From Vesta saturnalis (Eukaryota; Arthropoda; Insecta; Coleoptera; Lampyridae), in NCBI GenBank assembly GCA_036346205.1, contig JARFJB010000400.1:6277001-6341000 (forward strand): a stretch of DNA of 64,000 nt. Reading direction: 5' to 3'. This document shows positions 31,167 to 42,511 of this stretch, piece by piece. Position 1 is the stretch's first letter. Every line of letters begins with the position of its first letter. The notes under the pieces are model-generated. The model ran no database searches, was not told the origin of the DNA, and worked only from the letters and a program-made list of their open reading frames with translations. A program made the translations under genes and the position numbers.

Positions 31167-32629
31167 TACTCAAGTGTAATTACGTATTATTATATAAACT
31201 AAGGCTGTCAGCAAATAATTCTACAATCCTAGATAACCTATTAAAAAATCAAGCATTACCTTGCAAAGGTACCTTATTCGCACGCGGGCTCCTTAAGCTG
31301 AAAGCTGATAAAATAAAAGACAGTACAGAGCTCCCTCACTCTTGTATTTGTGTGAATTAGCATTGTTGTTTGTTGTTTATATTTATATTTGTGTAGAGGT
31401 GGGCTTTGGTTATTACTTGTAAAAGGCAATTACCAAGTGCGTACACACTCCCGAGACCAGAAAACCATTAAACACCTCGAATTTTATTTTTATTGTTTTT
31501 ATTGCGAACTAATTTCTCTTTAGTAGTCACTAAACAATTGTATACGTGTAAATTCCTTGTCTATTTTCATTTGTTTTATGTGCTTATTTACTTAAAGACC
31601 GCCATGATTGGTTTTCAAGGGCCACATGTTTGGTATTATGTTTTCTTTTATTGTGTTTCGTGTAACTAAACAACTTTTTATTCATTTTTCTTAATGTTAT
31701 AATTTTGTACGCACTTTAACCTGATTTAATGGTGTTTTGTTATATATTTAATCCTTTCATTGTTTTTGTTTTGTTATTTGATTTATTAATGCACTTGTGC
31801 AATTACTTATTTATGAATAAAGTGGGTTTTATTGGTGGTTCTTTCCCACAATAGTACATAACAGGCTGAATCACATTGCGCAACGCTCGTTGATTTTAAT
31901 TTGAGTAGTTTCATTTTTTTACCTCATCCAGCCTATCTAATTCAGATAGCACAACGTACCTACCACTAGACGACCACTTCTTTTGATCCGATTTGAGGTT
32001 TACGAGTAATTAAATATCAGACTTGTAAATAAATTCTAATCTTTTAATTATTGCCGGTCCATGTCAAGTCCATGTAAGGCAAGCAACCAATTTTAGTAAT
32101 AGTAACATTATCGTCAGTTAAGTCAAGATAAATTAGTTCGCGATTGTTTTGTTCTTGAATTTGCATTCTTGTAAATCAGTTCAAATTACACTTTTGAAGA
32201 TGGGGTACCTAGAGGACACTACAATGTACATTGCAAAAATTAATACTGTTGATTTTGGCGAATACTGTATTATGTTCCATTTCCTACAACCACCAAATTA
32301 AATTGACACTGTAACAAACTAGCTTAGTTGATAGTTTGGAGTGCTGTTAAGGATTTCATAGCCATCCATGCAATTACACTATTTTAGTTGATTGTACAAA
32401 AAACAGTAGGGAACTTAAAAAGTTAAAGGTATAGATAACTATAGATAACCTTACATCCCTCGAAATACAATAAAATTTTGAATCGTAAAATTGCAAAACA
32501 TACATTTGGATAGACCGACTTACGAAGGTTTGAATTTAACTAAACTTGGCATTAAAATTTCTACCACCCTGTGTGCAATTAAAAGTATAGACGGAACGCT
32601 TAGGGGCCCAGCTATTCCCTCACTGAATA

Positions 32630-33094
32630 TTGCCGCTCTATCTTTCTTGCTGTAAAATACACTTGGCTTCAGCGGGTAAGGTAATGGCTATAGTTTTTTT
32701 GGATGCCGAGGAATTTTATTGGTGGATTTTTTTGGAACGCGTCCACATAATCACTGGTCAATATTATGTAGCATTAGTTCCAAAACTGTCACGCGGAATG
32801 TTTCATCAAGACAACGCCCCAGTTCATAAGAGTCTTATTTCTATGAATGCAATTCATGACGCTGGATTTGTAGTTATGGAGCATCCACCCTACTCCCCTG
32901 ACTTAGCTCACAGTGATTATTATTTATTTCCAAAGCTGAAAGAGAGTCTTTGGGATCAAAATTTGAGAGCAGTTATGGCAGCAGTGCAGGACTTCTTCTG
33001 TGATCAAGACGAGTTTTTCAAGAAAGGTGTTGCTATGCTTGAACATGCGTGGAATAAGTGTCTTCACGTTCAAGAGGATTATGTTGAAAAATAA
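32630..33094 (+). pseudogene. Mariner transposase (DD34D), C-terminal half
   Basis: The block contains the classical mariner motifs in order: KVMAIVFLDAEE (first catalytic Asp), ITGQYYVALVPKL, MFHQDNAPVHKS (second Asp) and HPPYSPDLAHSDYYLFPKL (third Asp). I count 34 residues between the second and third Asp, the mariner DD34D signature. The end, HAWNKCLHVQEDYVEK, matches the normal C-terminus. A gap follows ITGQYYVAL: compared with full-length mariners about ten residues are missing. The N-terminal DNA-binding half is absent upstream, where 32440-32630 shows no helix-turn-helix. I could not identify TIRs. The fragment is an old copy. Confidence 0.93.
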
Positions 33095-34837
33095 TGTATT
33101 CTATGCTAGGGACATTAAACACTGTACATCCCTCGTATGCCACCGTTTACATTTACTTTTAACGATCGATTAAAAAACGTATTTTTAGTTAATTTAAACC
33201 GGCACAATTATGTAAACGAAATTATTCGCGAATGTTGAATCTTTATTTCTAAATATATATTTTTTAAATAAGAGTTACTTTTTGTACAATTATTAAATTA
33301 TTTACAAAGCTCTTTTCTTGATATATAATCTATGTAGGGTTTTCTATCCTCTCGGGGAATTTATTTTGGAAGTTTTAATTTACTTTTTAAAACATCCATT
33401 TTTTATCTAATTTTTAAACTCATTGATTTTGTTTCAATATTGTATAATCTCATGCAATTTTGTAATTTAGGTTTTATTTTTAACGAATTTTCACACAATA
33501 ACGTTGAGTGTTTTAGTTTTTAGGATTACTTTATTACGCTGTATATAGCAGAAGTTTACGAGCTTCCCTTCATAATAATGTAGCACTTTACAAAATTGTT
33601 GCTTTTTTTTTACAACACTTTGTGTAAACCGTGTAAGACTTCACATTATAACAATAATTGGACTTAAGAAATATAAGAAAATCTTTTCTTTATTGGGATA
33701 TACTGAAGGCTTTGTATGCGAGCACATTTAATTCCCTAATAGAGTAATAATGGTTATCCACTTCCAACAACAGTAAAGAGTATGAAATGCGTTTTACCTG
33801 TATAGCTAACCATAATTTAGAATGTGCATCACCTTTATTATGCAAAAATAACAGTTATAAATTACATTGGTCAGCCTTACATCCAGGGAGGTACGGGAAA
33901 TCGTGATTTTCATTAATTAACGCGCTGAAAACTAAGCACAAAAGGGGTAGTTCAAATTAGGTATAAAGTGCGTCGCCTGTGCGAACTGAATAAATATGTT
34001 CCGTCACATTTTCGACGTCAATCTATCTCAAGTCTCGTATTGGTTATCGATAAAAGTTGAATTAAATGAAAACAGTTTTATGGAATTTGAACATGTGTTT
34101 TTTTGTTTTTGCAAAATGCTGAATATCTGGGTTTAGTTCAATAAGACATGGCCACTTTTTATCCTCTGTACTACGCAATGGTAGCAAACCTGACTTTTCT
34201 TGAACTCCAACTTTTTTTTTAATTCAGTCTCAATTTTTTTAATTTAGTTTAGTTTTCGGAATATTATAGTTTTTCTTATGTTTTTGTAACATCGAAATGT
34301 CTCCTCAACAGAGCTTCGCAAGCCTTTTTGGTAGCAGGGATCAAAAGCAAAGCAACACCCTTACTCTCAAATTTTGTTGAAACTGTTAAAATATCTAACC
34401 AATAATATACAAGATATACACTAATATGATAAATTCGACGAAAAACTCCAAGTGTTAGTCCGTCGTCGAAGGCAATTAACTACTGAGCCCACGGAAACTA
34501 CATTAACTCTCATTAAAATATAAAACTATTTTAGTTGGGAATAATCTCAAAATCTTTACTGCCAGTCAAAGAGACAACCTTCAGTAGTCACCTCCATTAA
34601 CAATTAACATGGTGAACTTTACGATAAACAATTTTACATAAGTAGGGCACTAAAAAAAGGAAGTCGTTATACTGTGACGCGCGTAATCTGATTCTCCACA
34701 TGTTTACTCCACTTCCATAATTTTATAGTAAAATGTGTATAAATATTTTCTTTTTTATTTTCTAATAGTAATCCTGAACAGGCTAAGATTTGCCCAAACA
34801 TGCTAAAGCACTCGGGAACATTGGGAGGGGGTTAGGG
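33095..34837. other. Intergenic, no supported feature
   Basis: AT-rich sequence; no coding frame with a recognised motif, no clear repeat. Confidence 0.5.
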
Positions 34838-35110
34838 CTAGGCGACCGATAAATGTTTATGAATGGCTACCTTAAATTTGCTTAAATCAAAGTTTGGAGG
34901 AAAATAGGAACTGGGTAGTGCGTTCGATAGTTTGGTCGCTGTGCGTAAAAATGTAGATTGTGCCCGTTTAGTGTGACAAGATGGAATTTTGAGTGCGTAA
35001 TTGTAGTATGAATGGGTAAACTGAGTGTTCCTAGCGAAAATAGCCTGCGAAGGTATTAAGGAGGCACACTTACCATTGTAATAGCGATAGAACAAGGAAA
35101 GAACCTAAAC
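34838..35110 (-). pseudogene. LINE (Jockey-like) C-terminal fragment
   Basis: Minus-strand translation gives LSLFYRYYNGKCASLIPS, then TKRAQSTFLRTATKLSNALP and SSYFPPNFDLSKFKVAIHKH. This is the conserved C-terminal end of Jockey-type LINE ORF2 proteins, after the reverse transcriptase domain. It is followed on the minus strand by probable 3'-UTR. It is a 5'-truncated copy, as is common for LINEs. Whether it belongs to the same family as the endonuclease fragment at 8195-9065 cannot be judged, because the two do not overlap. Confidence 0.82.
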
Positions 35111-35364
35111 TATTCTTATATGCTCTGTAAAGGGACGCCGTCAGATATCCCGTTTTCCTATTTTTAATTATTTTCCTAATATTTAGTAACAAGACGCCGT
35201 CCTTTATCAAAATTTTCCTGTCATGATTAATTATTTGCTAAATAATATATCAGTACTGATATGAAATTCGGGGAATCCATTAAGATAAAGTGGTTTGCTA
35301 AGTGCACAGATGCAAGAAATTATAAAAATTCGTAGAAAGATTGCACAATAATCAATCATGTATA

Positions 35365-35376
35365 CCCCCCCCCCCC
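35365..35376. repeat. Poly-C tract
   Basis: Twelve consecutive C residues, at the left edge of a GC-richer block that runs to about 35680. Confidence 0.9.
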
Positions 35377-36835
35377 GACGTAAATCTCAAAAACGTTTAA
35401 AAGTTTGTATACGTCAGAGCATCTTCCGCCAACACTGGCCTACGGAACCTCACCCTCCAAAGTTTTGTAGCCACCCTCGGAAATGCTTTATAAAAACGCG
35501 GCACGCGCTGCTAAAAGGATCTCTACCAGAAGAATCCGAGCAGAAATGGTGTACTCCATTTTCGCGTTGGCGCCGACTGCTACCTGTTTAAAACCGCTAG
35601 CCTGTAACCGCCGTCCGGAGCAGAAAACGCGACACCGCGACTTGATATCACCACCGAAGCCAAAGGGTTAGAGTTGCAGAGATCTAACGTTGAACGTACG
35701 TAAGTTGAGATACCTACATCACTATACACCTGGTGAGAGGGATATGCAGGGTTGGAAGGCCGACATTACTAGATACCTACACTGTGGAGTTGGGAAGGTG
35801 GTTGCCCTATATTCCATTGACCGCCGGAGATCCTCTTGTTTAGTTTAACAGGTAGTTACCCAGATTACTAACAAAGGAGACACACCTACACAAATGTACA
35901 CTAACACAAAAAAAAAACACCTCGACAAACGTACCTATAATGAAACCCCCGTCGGGAGATTAAGCTGAACACTTAGTTTATGCCGTTAATCCAGTAAAAT
36001 CGAAACGTAACCGTAAAAACTAGACGTGTTCATCAGTACTAAATTATCGCCTGTAATTAAACCGCCGCCGCCGACACTACCGAAAAACGTAGGTTATACC
36101 GTTTGCAATTAGTAAAATTGTTACCTGTAAACCAGAAACCACACGGTGATCTATTTCGCGTTAAATAATTAATATCATTATTGTTAGACGTGAACGATTC
36201 AGTTTAATAGAAAACAAAGGTTTTATATTTTAAACTCGGCCAACATAACAAAACTATTTCACATAAATAAAAACCTGGGTAATAGTATAATTAATATCTG
36301 AAGGTAAACAAATAATCCGCAGCTACCGTGCAAAATCTACCTTCTAAACGGAAAGCTTTCATTCATTTAAAAGGGAAAAATTGAATTTAAACGTGAATGA
36401 GTTTATTTTCATAAGAAAAGCAGGTACAAAACTACAGTATTCTTATACGTTCGAAATCCGACCGCTTTAAAAATATTGATTATTTCTGTGAAAGCAGAGC
36501 ACTGAACTCGGCATCTAATCTCACACGTGTTTATAACAGTTTTATCTTTCAGGTAAAATTATTTATTTTATTTCGGTAGTTAACCAAGTAAACTCAAACC
36601 AGTCAAAGAACGTAGATTAAAAGTCAAAAGCCAACCCTTCTATTGATGTTACATTGCAGAAACTCTAGAGGACCACATAACCCTCCTCCCAGGAGCAATC
36701 CCAATCGAAGAATCCACTTGTATATATGTTTATTTATTTTATTTAAGTAGTTTAAGTCTAAATATTTAAATTTATAAATAATAGGAAATAAATGTATATA
36801 AACTTTTTAATCTATTTGTTCGGAGTGTTGAGGGC
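35377..36835. other. Unclassified, GC-richer at the left
   Basis: 35377-35680 is GC-richer and CpG-containing with two overlapping open frames that carry no motif. The rest is AT-rich and featureless. Confidence 0.4.
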
Positions 36836-36898
36836 CTTAATAACGAACCCCGATCCTTATTTTGCAAGTACAAAATACGACTGAGCTAAAAGGACAAA
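36836..36898 (-). other. Possible tRNA-derived remnant
   Basis: On the minus strand, TTTAGCTCAGTCG resembles an A-box. A hairpin TATTTTG/CAAAATA and then GGGGTTCGTTATT (B-box-like) follow at plausible distances. The anticodon loop is short and the T stem does not pair well, so this is at best a decayed tRNA or SINE head. Confidence 0.3.
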
Positions 36899-37777
36899 AT
36901 TAAAATTACTTATTTTAATTAATGTACTTAAACAAATAAAGCATAATATAGCTCAAATGACTATAGGCCAGAAGTTAGAGACGGGTCATTTATAAGTCTT
37001 ATAGCTCTTCTTTGGATACCGTTTACCATAATAATTTTAATCTAAATAAAAGTATTGGCTCACATATGATTTTTATTAGATATTCTCTACTTAATTTATA
37101 ATTTTCATTTGATGGAGATAAATAATTATTTTACTAATCACTATAAGCCCTGATTTACTTATTAACATAATTAACATAAATTCTGAAAAATATATCAATT
37201 CTACCTTAAACCTAAGCCATCCACTGGTAATAAGTAAATCTAAATTCTGATAAGAAATTTTTCCAAGAACTCTGGTTAACTGAAAAACTCGTGCTTGGAT
37301 TTGTTTAACTTTAAGATTAATTAAACAATACAAATCAAATTGGGATATAATCCAACGCACTATTTATTGAATAAAGAGTTATAATCGTATCACTTCGAGG
37401 AGTGAATTCGACAGCTACATTGTTACCTTTTGACTACACTTACGACTGCCTACTTACCGACTACTCATATACATGTGGCTATAATCGCTCTATTCAGGGT
37501 GATCGTAATAAAATTAGTCTAAACTTACATTAATTTGTCCGTAGATTATCGCCGCACTCAAGCTGTACTAATCAGTTATATAACATTCATCTACTGCCAG
37601 TTTGCACCAGTGGAAATTGTGTAGCTATTGTATCTGTTGTCATTCAATTGTTTGTTTATTCATGTAAGTTTCACGTTATGAAAAATTTTAAATTTGGTTA
37701 AATGAACCAATTCTTCATACAAAATTTTCCTATATACGTTTTCTATATTCATATATTTGTGTATAACTTGTATTTAC
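36899..37777. other. Intergenic, no supported feature
   Basis: AT-rich; nothing recognised. Confidence 0.5.
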
Positions 37778-38140
37778 CGAGCGTAGTGGTGACACGACCT
37801 GCTTAGCATTCGGGAGGTAATGGGTTCGATTCCCGTTACCGTCTACCTTGTATGAGGTTTGTTCAGCAGGTTTTCTTGATACACATGTAGCAGCATGGTC
37901 ACTGAGTATATGCACACCATATGCGGCTACTTAGGAGAATGCTAGTGTAGTATTTTCCCGCTCAGAACCCTAACGCCGATCCTTCCTATCCTATCTTGAC
38001 GACACCCATCTTTAGTCCCACCATGCATATATACGTAATGTACGTATGCATGCTGGGAATCCATCATTGTAGCTGAAGGAGCTAGGAAAGCTCGAGCAGC
38101 CCGCCCTCCCCTTTTGGGGAACTTGTAAAAAATAGGTGTG
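37778..38140 (+). mobile_element. tRNA-derived SINE
   Basis: The head (37778-37850) looks like a tRNA: an A-box-like tagtggtgacacg, then gcttagcattcgggaggtaa, then a good B-box, gggttcgattcccg. The body, from about 37920 to 38130, is shared with a second copy at 49016-49200 (for example tttagtcccaccatgcat, and gctgggaatccat followed by gaaggagct). SINEs are transcribed by Pol III and depend on LINE enzymes. The 3' end is near cttgtaaaaaatagg. Confidence 0.72.
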
Positions 38141-40519
38141 TTACGTATAATAAATTTTAAAATAATAATAAGTAAGTAAGTTATCCAAAAGTAATGAAAA
38201 TAATAAATCTTCAGAATACATACCTTACACCATTTATAATTGTGCCTTTGGCTCATCGGTTGATTAAATTGGGCCGGTTCAAATAAAATAATTTGCTTAA
38301 TTACCACTTACCATGAATAATAAAGAATGTACAAAAATGAAGTTATCTCGGGCGCCAAATTGTCTTTTTTTAAATTATCGGGACAATTAAACCGACTTGA
38401 CAAAAATGTAAAAAATAACAATATACAGACTATGTTTATTGAATTAAATGTAATGATGAAATAATGAAAGTCTTAAAATTATGCTTAAAGTACTAAATAA
38501 ATACCTTAGAAACTTTGTACACACACTTTTCGTTTTGACAACCACTGGTATCTAAATATGATTACGGAGACATAATATTATCAGTCACACCCCAAATTGA
38601 ATTTATCTTTGTAAAATTCGTATATTTCTTCTTAAAATTTTTAAATCCACTTCTTATTGCACTATTTGGAAGTATCCATTCAAAAAATTTGCACTCATAA
38701 AATGAAATGCGTACTTAAGATGCAATTACGTTGTAAATTGAATTAATGATAAACGTGTAATTAAAGAAAAAAATGGTATAAAAAATACCTCAAGAAAACG
38801 TAAAGAAAACCCAAAGAAAACGCCTAAAAAGAACAAAATGCTTTAATCTTATGTAAATGTATTAAAAATATCTCTTACCACCAAATTGATGGCGTTTTCA
38901 CATAAATTTAGGTACAATCAAAAAGAAGCAGCTTCATGCTTCGACATTAAACAGGAAGTCCAAAATGGAGGATTTCGAAGTAGATGAAGCGGTCATGCGT
39001 ACAAGATATCAGCAGAATAACTTAACGCAGACGCGTTATGTATCAGATGAGAAATGAATACAAATTGAAAGCAGGATTATAAATCTTTACAAAAGTGTGT
39101 ACTATGAAGATATGCAAATTAAGTTGCCTACCTCAGACCAATATTGTAAAATAATTAAAATTTTCGTGTATTTAGAACTAAATAAAGGAAAGATCCTAAA
39201 TTGAAGTATATTTTATACAACACAAAAAAGAGTTGTTACAATCTTTTCCTTTTCCTCTAACTTGTATTTAATAACTGTTAGCTATTATTTACTTGTTTAT
39301 TTTAACTGTCAGTTTACATTGATGAAACATAACTGTGGCGCTTGTACCGCTAAATTTGTTCACTGTTTTCGGTGACTCAACTTCTGTCATGGTGTTTAGG
39401 TTTCTGTATGAAGAAATTGAATGCACATTCTATTTTATATCTACATAAGTATTTATCCTTCATTTAACTTATGTGCCACGAGCACTTATTCTTCTTTATT
39501 ATTAACTTATGGACAGTTACACATGAAGATCGCTGTTTGGGGTAAAATTACTAACCTTAGTAATACTAGTACCTATACCTTTGATCTCAACGGTCTACGC
39601 ATCTTAGTTTTACTTACAATTGTTTCGTTGCGTAAACAGTGAAATTCACAATTAACGAAAGACTGTCCCTCTGTCCCTCGCCAGATTGTGTAGGGTTAAA
39701 GTCTCCCAATTAATTACAGTCCATAGATACAGAAATTGGCCCCGATAAAATATGCTATATGATAATCAAATCAACAAAAACGATTATACTAATGAAGTCG
39801 ACCCACAAAAGGTTTTTCAATCTTCAGCATTATCAACAAATTTCTCAAAATATCGTCGTTGTCCCGAACCAGTGAACAAGGTTCTAATAAATCATTATTT
39901 TCCAAACTCTGAGCTTAATTAACAAAAAAAACAAAAATTCGTCGATAATCAATATTTACTTTAACAGGTAAAAGCACATATTTCTTTGAAAATGTTCAAA
40001 AACGAAAGAGTGCGTTAAAGCTTGTTTATAAATCTAGGGCCCTTTTTGCCAGAGGTTTTTCCGATAAGGCAATCCTTGCATGTAAAATAATATAGTCGTC
40101 TGGTTTCGAATTTGGTTATATTTGTTATTGTATATGCATCTTTAGTAATTTAACTGTAAAACGTATTTTTATCACAGTATGTAAAAAGTGGCAATAGTGT
40201 TACACGCTATATTGACAGCAATGTTGAAGGCTACCTTATAAGAACGGTGCGTGGTTGTGTGCGTGCACGTGTGTGTGTGCTTGTGTTTTTCTTGAAGATT
40301 GTTTTTTTGCACGCTGTAAGTTAAACCAACCCAGTATTTTCGAATTGTAAGCTGGTTTTTACAAGCTGTAAATTATGATTATGATCTACTGTTTTCCCAC
40401 GCCGGTGTCCTCGCGTTTAGGGAGAGTACCAGCTCTGAGTGTCGGTTAGCCTTATCTACAAAATAAGCGGTCGCTCATTATGAAGAATTTTTAGCTCAGA
40501 ATTGTTAGCTCAGATTCTT
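38141..40519. other. Intergenic, no supported feature
   Basis: AT-rich; a short GT-rich stretch near 40262-40285. No coding motif. Confidence 0.5.
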
Positions 40520-40745
40520 GTTTCATTTGATTGCGATTGGTTGATTTGAGTGATTTGGTTAATTGCTTTGATTGATTGATTTGATTGAGATTGGTCTGAT
40601 TGTTTGATTTGATCGAGAGTGATTTGTTTGAGATTGATTTGCTTAATTGATTTCATTTGATTAACTAATTTGTTTGTTTTGATTGAGATTTATTGATTTG
40701 GTTTCATATGCTTCGGTTGATTTGATTGGTTTGATTAATTTCTGT
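40520..40745. repeat. Degenerate (TTGATT)-type repeat
   Basis: Variants of ttgattgatttga are strung together for about 225 bp, imperfect and without constant period. They abut the GC-rich block that follows. Confidence 0.75.
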
Positions 40746-41300
40746 CTTTTGACAAGGGTGCGAAGGCCCGGGAACAAGTTCCGGTGTCCTGATGGCCCCT
40801 TATTGGAACACAATTTCAAATTTCCCGCCAAGGGGCGAACCCCGGACATGGAGCGAAGACGCTAGAACAAGTCCCGGAGTACTACACCTGTCCTATGAGT
40901 TAGTATGAGGGCCACTTACTACAATACTATTTCCCGCCAATTACAAAAATATTTGACAAGATGGCCGAAAAAACTAAACAGCGGACGAGCCACGCCGACA
41001 AAATGGCCGTCACCAATCAAAACCAGGGGCGTATCTGGGCGGAGTCTATGGACCAATCAGAAACCAGGGGGTGTGTCCTACCCTCACGACCTTCAATCAG
41101 AACGCTGTACGCGCGCATGGCGACTGCAGCTGCCTACCCTCAAGGGGTTGTACTGCCAAAAAGGCTCATAATAAGGCGAAAAGGGCCCTAATTACGGGGT
41201 AAGGACCATAAATACGTTATTGAGTGGTTGAAAATGCCATGAAGGGGTTGAAAATAGCGCCGGAAAAGAAGCGTGACTTCCCCCACTCTATTTGTCCCTC
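40746..41300. other. Unclassified GC-rich block
   Basis: An abrupt change to GC-rich, CpG-containing sequence with several short frames on both strands but no recognisable protein. Two loosely similar segments (tttcccgccaaggggcg about 40828 and tttcccgccaattac about 40930) suggest an internal duplication. It could be part of a non-autonomous element or a CpG island; I cannot decide. Confidence 0.4.
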
Positions 41301-42507
41301 AAGTAGGCCCCTTCTACTGTTAGATATGCTACGTCTATTGAGTGAACATTGAATTAGGAACTACCTTGTCTGTAAGCACGCTACAAGGGACCGGTATACA
41401 AAAGATAAGTACACCTACCGTGGTATTAGTTAGCGCTATGTAAAAATATTGAACCCTAATTTTATTAAAACCCGCATTATGCTCAAAGTAGTTGCACTAC
41501 ATCATTAGCTCACTTGACTTTAGTACGTGAGGAGTGGTCTTGTGAAGTTAGTAAAGAATACCCAACGAATTTTCCGTCATGTAGCTCTGTTTTTGTTTAA
41601 TTGCTGCTAAACCTCACACTTAACGTTTTCATTTATTTCTCTTCATAAAACACTCTGTACCATTTAATGTTGCTGGATGTTGTTGATCCAGATTTACTAA
41701 TACATTGTTCGACCACTACCTACTGATAACAATGTAAGGCTACTTAATTGGTCATCATCCAGATAACTCTGGTGGTTTATACCAAGCCCTTTTGATGTAT
41801 CGACAGCAATGTCGCATTTTTTAACGAATTCAAACGCTGTATTTTTTCAACAAATATCCAATCCCAGGCATTATTCTCAAGTGTGTAGTTTTCGATTACT
41901 CAGTTAGGTAAAAGGTACTATTTTCTGCGTAATCAGATAATGACCCTATTCTGTTTTTGCACAATTACAGTCAGTAATAACTTAACATAACCATATTTTC
42001 CCATTGTCAAAAATTGGTATGTAATAGTTAATCAACAATATTTAAGAATATTGCAAATTAATGGGGACTCTATGAAAATAAAATTGCCAAACAAAGTGAA
42101 AAAATAATATTAATCGGAGATGTAAGTATGTATAAAATATATTGTTTTTATTGCTTAATGATAACAAAGTTAGTTAACTTAACTTAATCTCATTAAACAG
42201 TTTTTTTTTAATTACGGAAGAAGATTGTGGGTCATTTTCGCACTAAACATACTTATTAAATGCGTATAATTTAATCAATAATTTCAACATCTTTGGCGCC
42301 ACTATTATGGGAAAATGTATGTTTTATATTTGTTGATACTTTATAATTTAAATAATTATATCACAAACAACTATAAGTCGTAATTGGTTATTAACTTTTG
42401 TTGTTACTATGATATTAAACATGTCTTTGTATTAAGATCTAATTTTTCTCGTGGTCAGTGGGACACCGAATCGTCCCAAATGCAATGCGCTTTTTTGCAT
42501 TACTTTA
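41301..42507. other. Intergenic, no supported feature
   Basis: AT-rich; nothing recognised. Confidence 0.5.
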
Positions 42508-42511
42508 TGTA

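Larger units (their letters stand above)
24047..32226. mobile_element. 8-kb structure with 1.65-kb inverted arms
   Basis: Left arm 24047 to about 25780 and right arm about 29110-32226 are inverse complements along their length, with many small differences. Examples: aaccttaaatctgatgaaac (24245) against its inverse near 31995; aagtgcgtacaaaattataac (24550) against its inverse near 31700; the Rich-GC patch gagcccgcgtgcgaataag (25065) against its inverse near 31280. The right arm contains a 1.37-kb insertion at 29802-31166 that the left arm lacks; without it both arms are about 1.65 kb. The 3.3-kb core holds transposase remnants facing outward on both sides. It may be a large long-TIR transposon or an inverted duplication of two elements; target duplications were not resolved. 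Confidence 0.75.
29110..32226 (-). repeat. Right arm of the large inverted repeat
   Basis: Inverse of the left arm, interrupted by the element 29802-31166. The outer end is near gatggggtacctagaggaca. Confidence 0.85.

Noticed and set aside
32440..33140. tacatccctcg at 32451 and 33124 as mariner TIRs
   Set aside because: Both are in the same orientation, so they are not inverted repeats; may be flanking repeat or coincidence.
35358..35671. Two overlapping frames after the poly-C tract
   Set aside because: Short, basic, without motif; typical of GC-richer non-coding DNA.
40683..41191. Several overlapping frames in the GC-rich block
   Set aside because: Frames occur in several phases and both strands with no recognisable protein.
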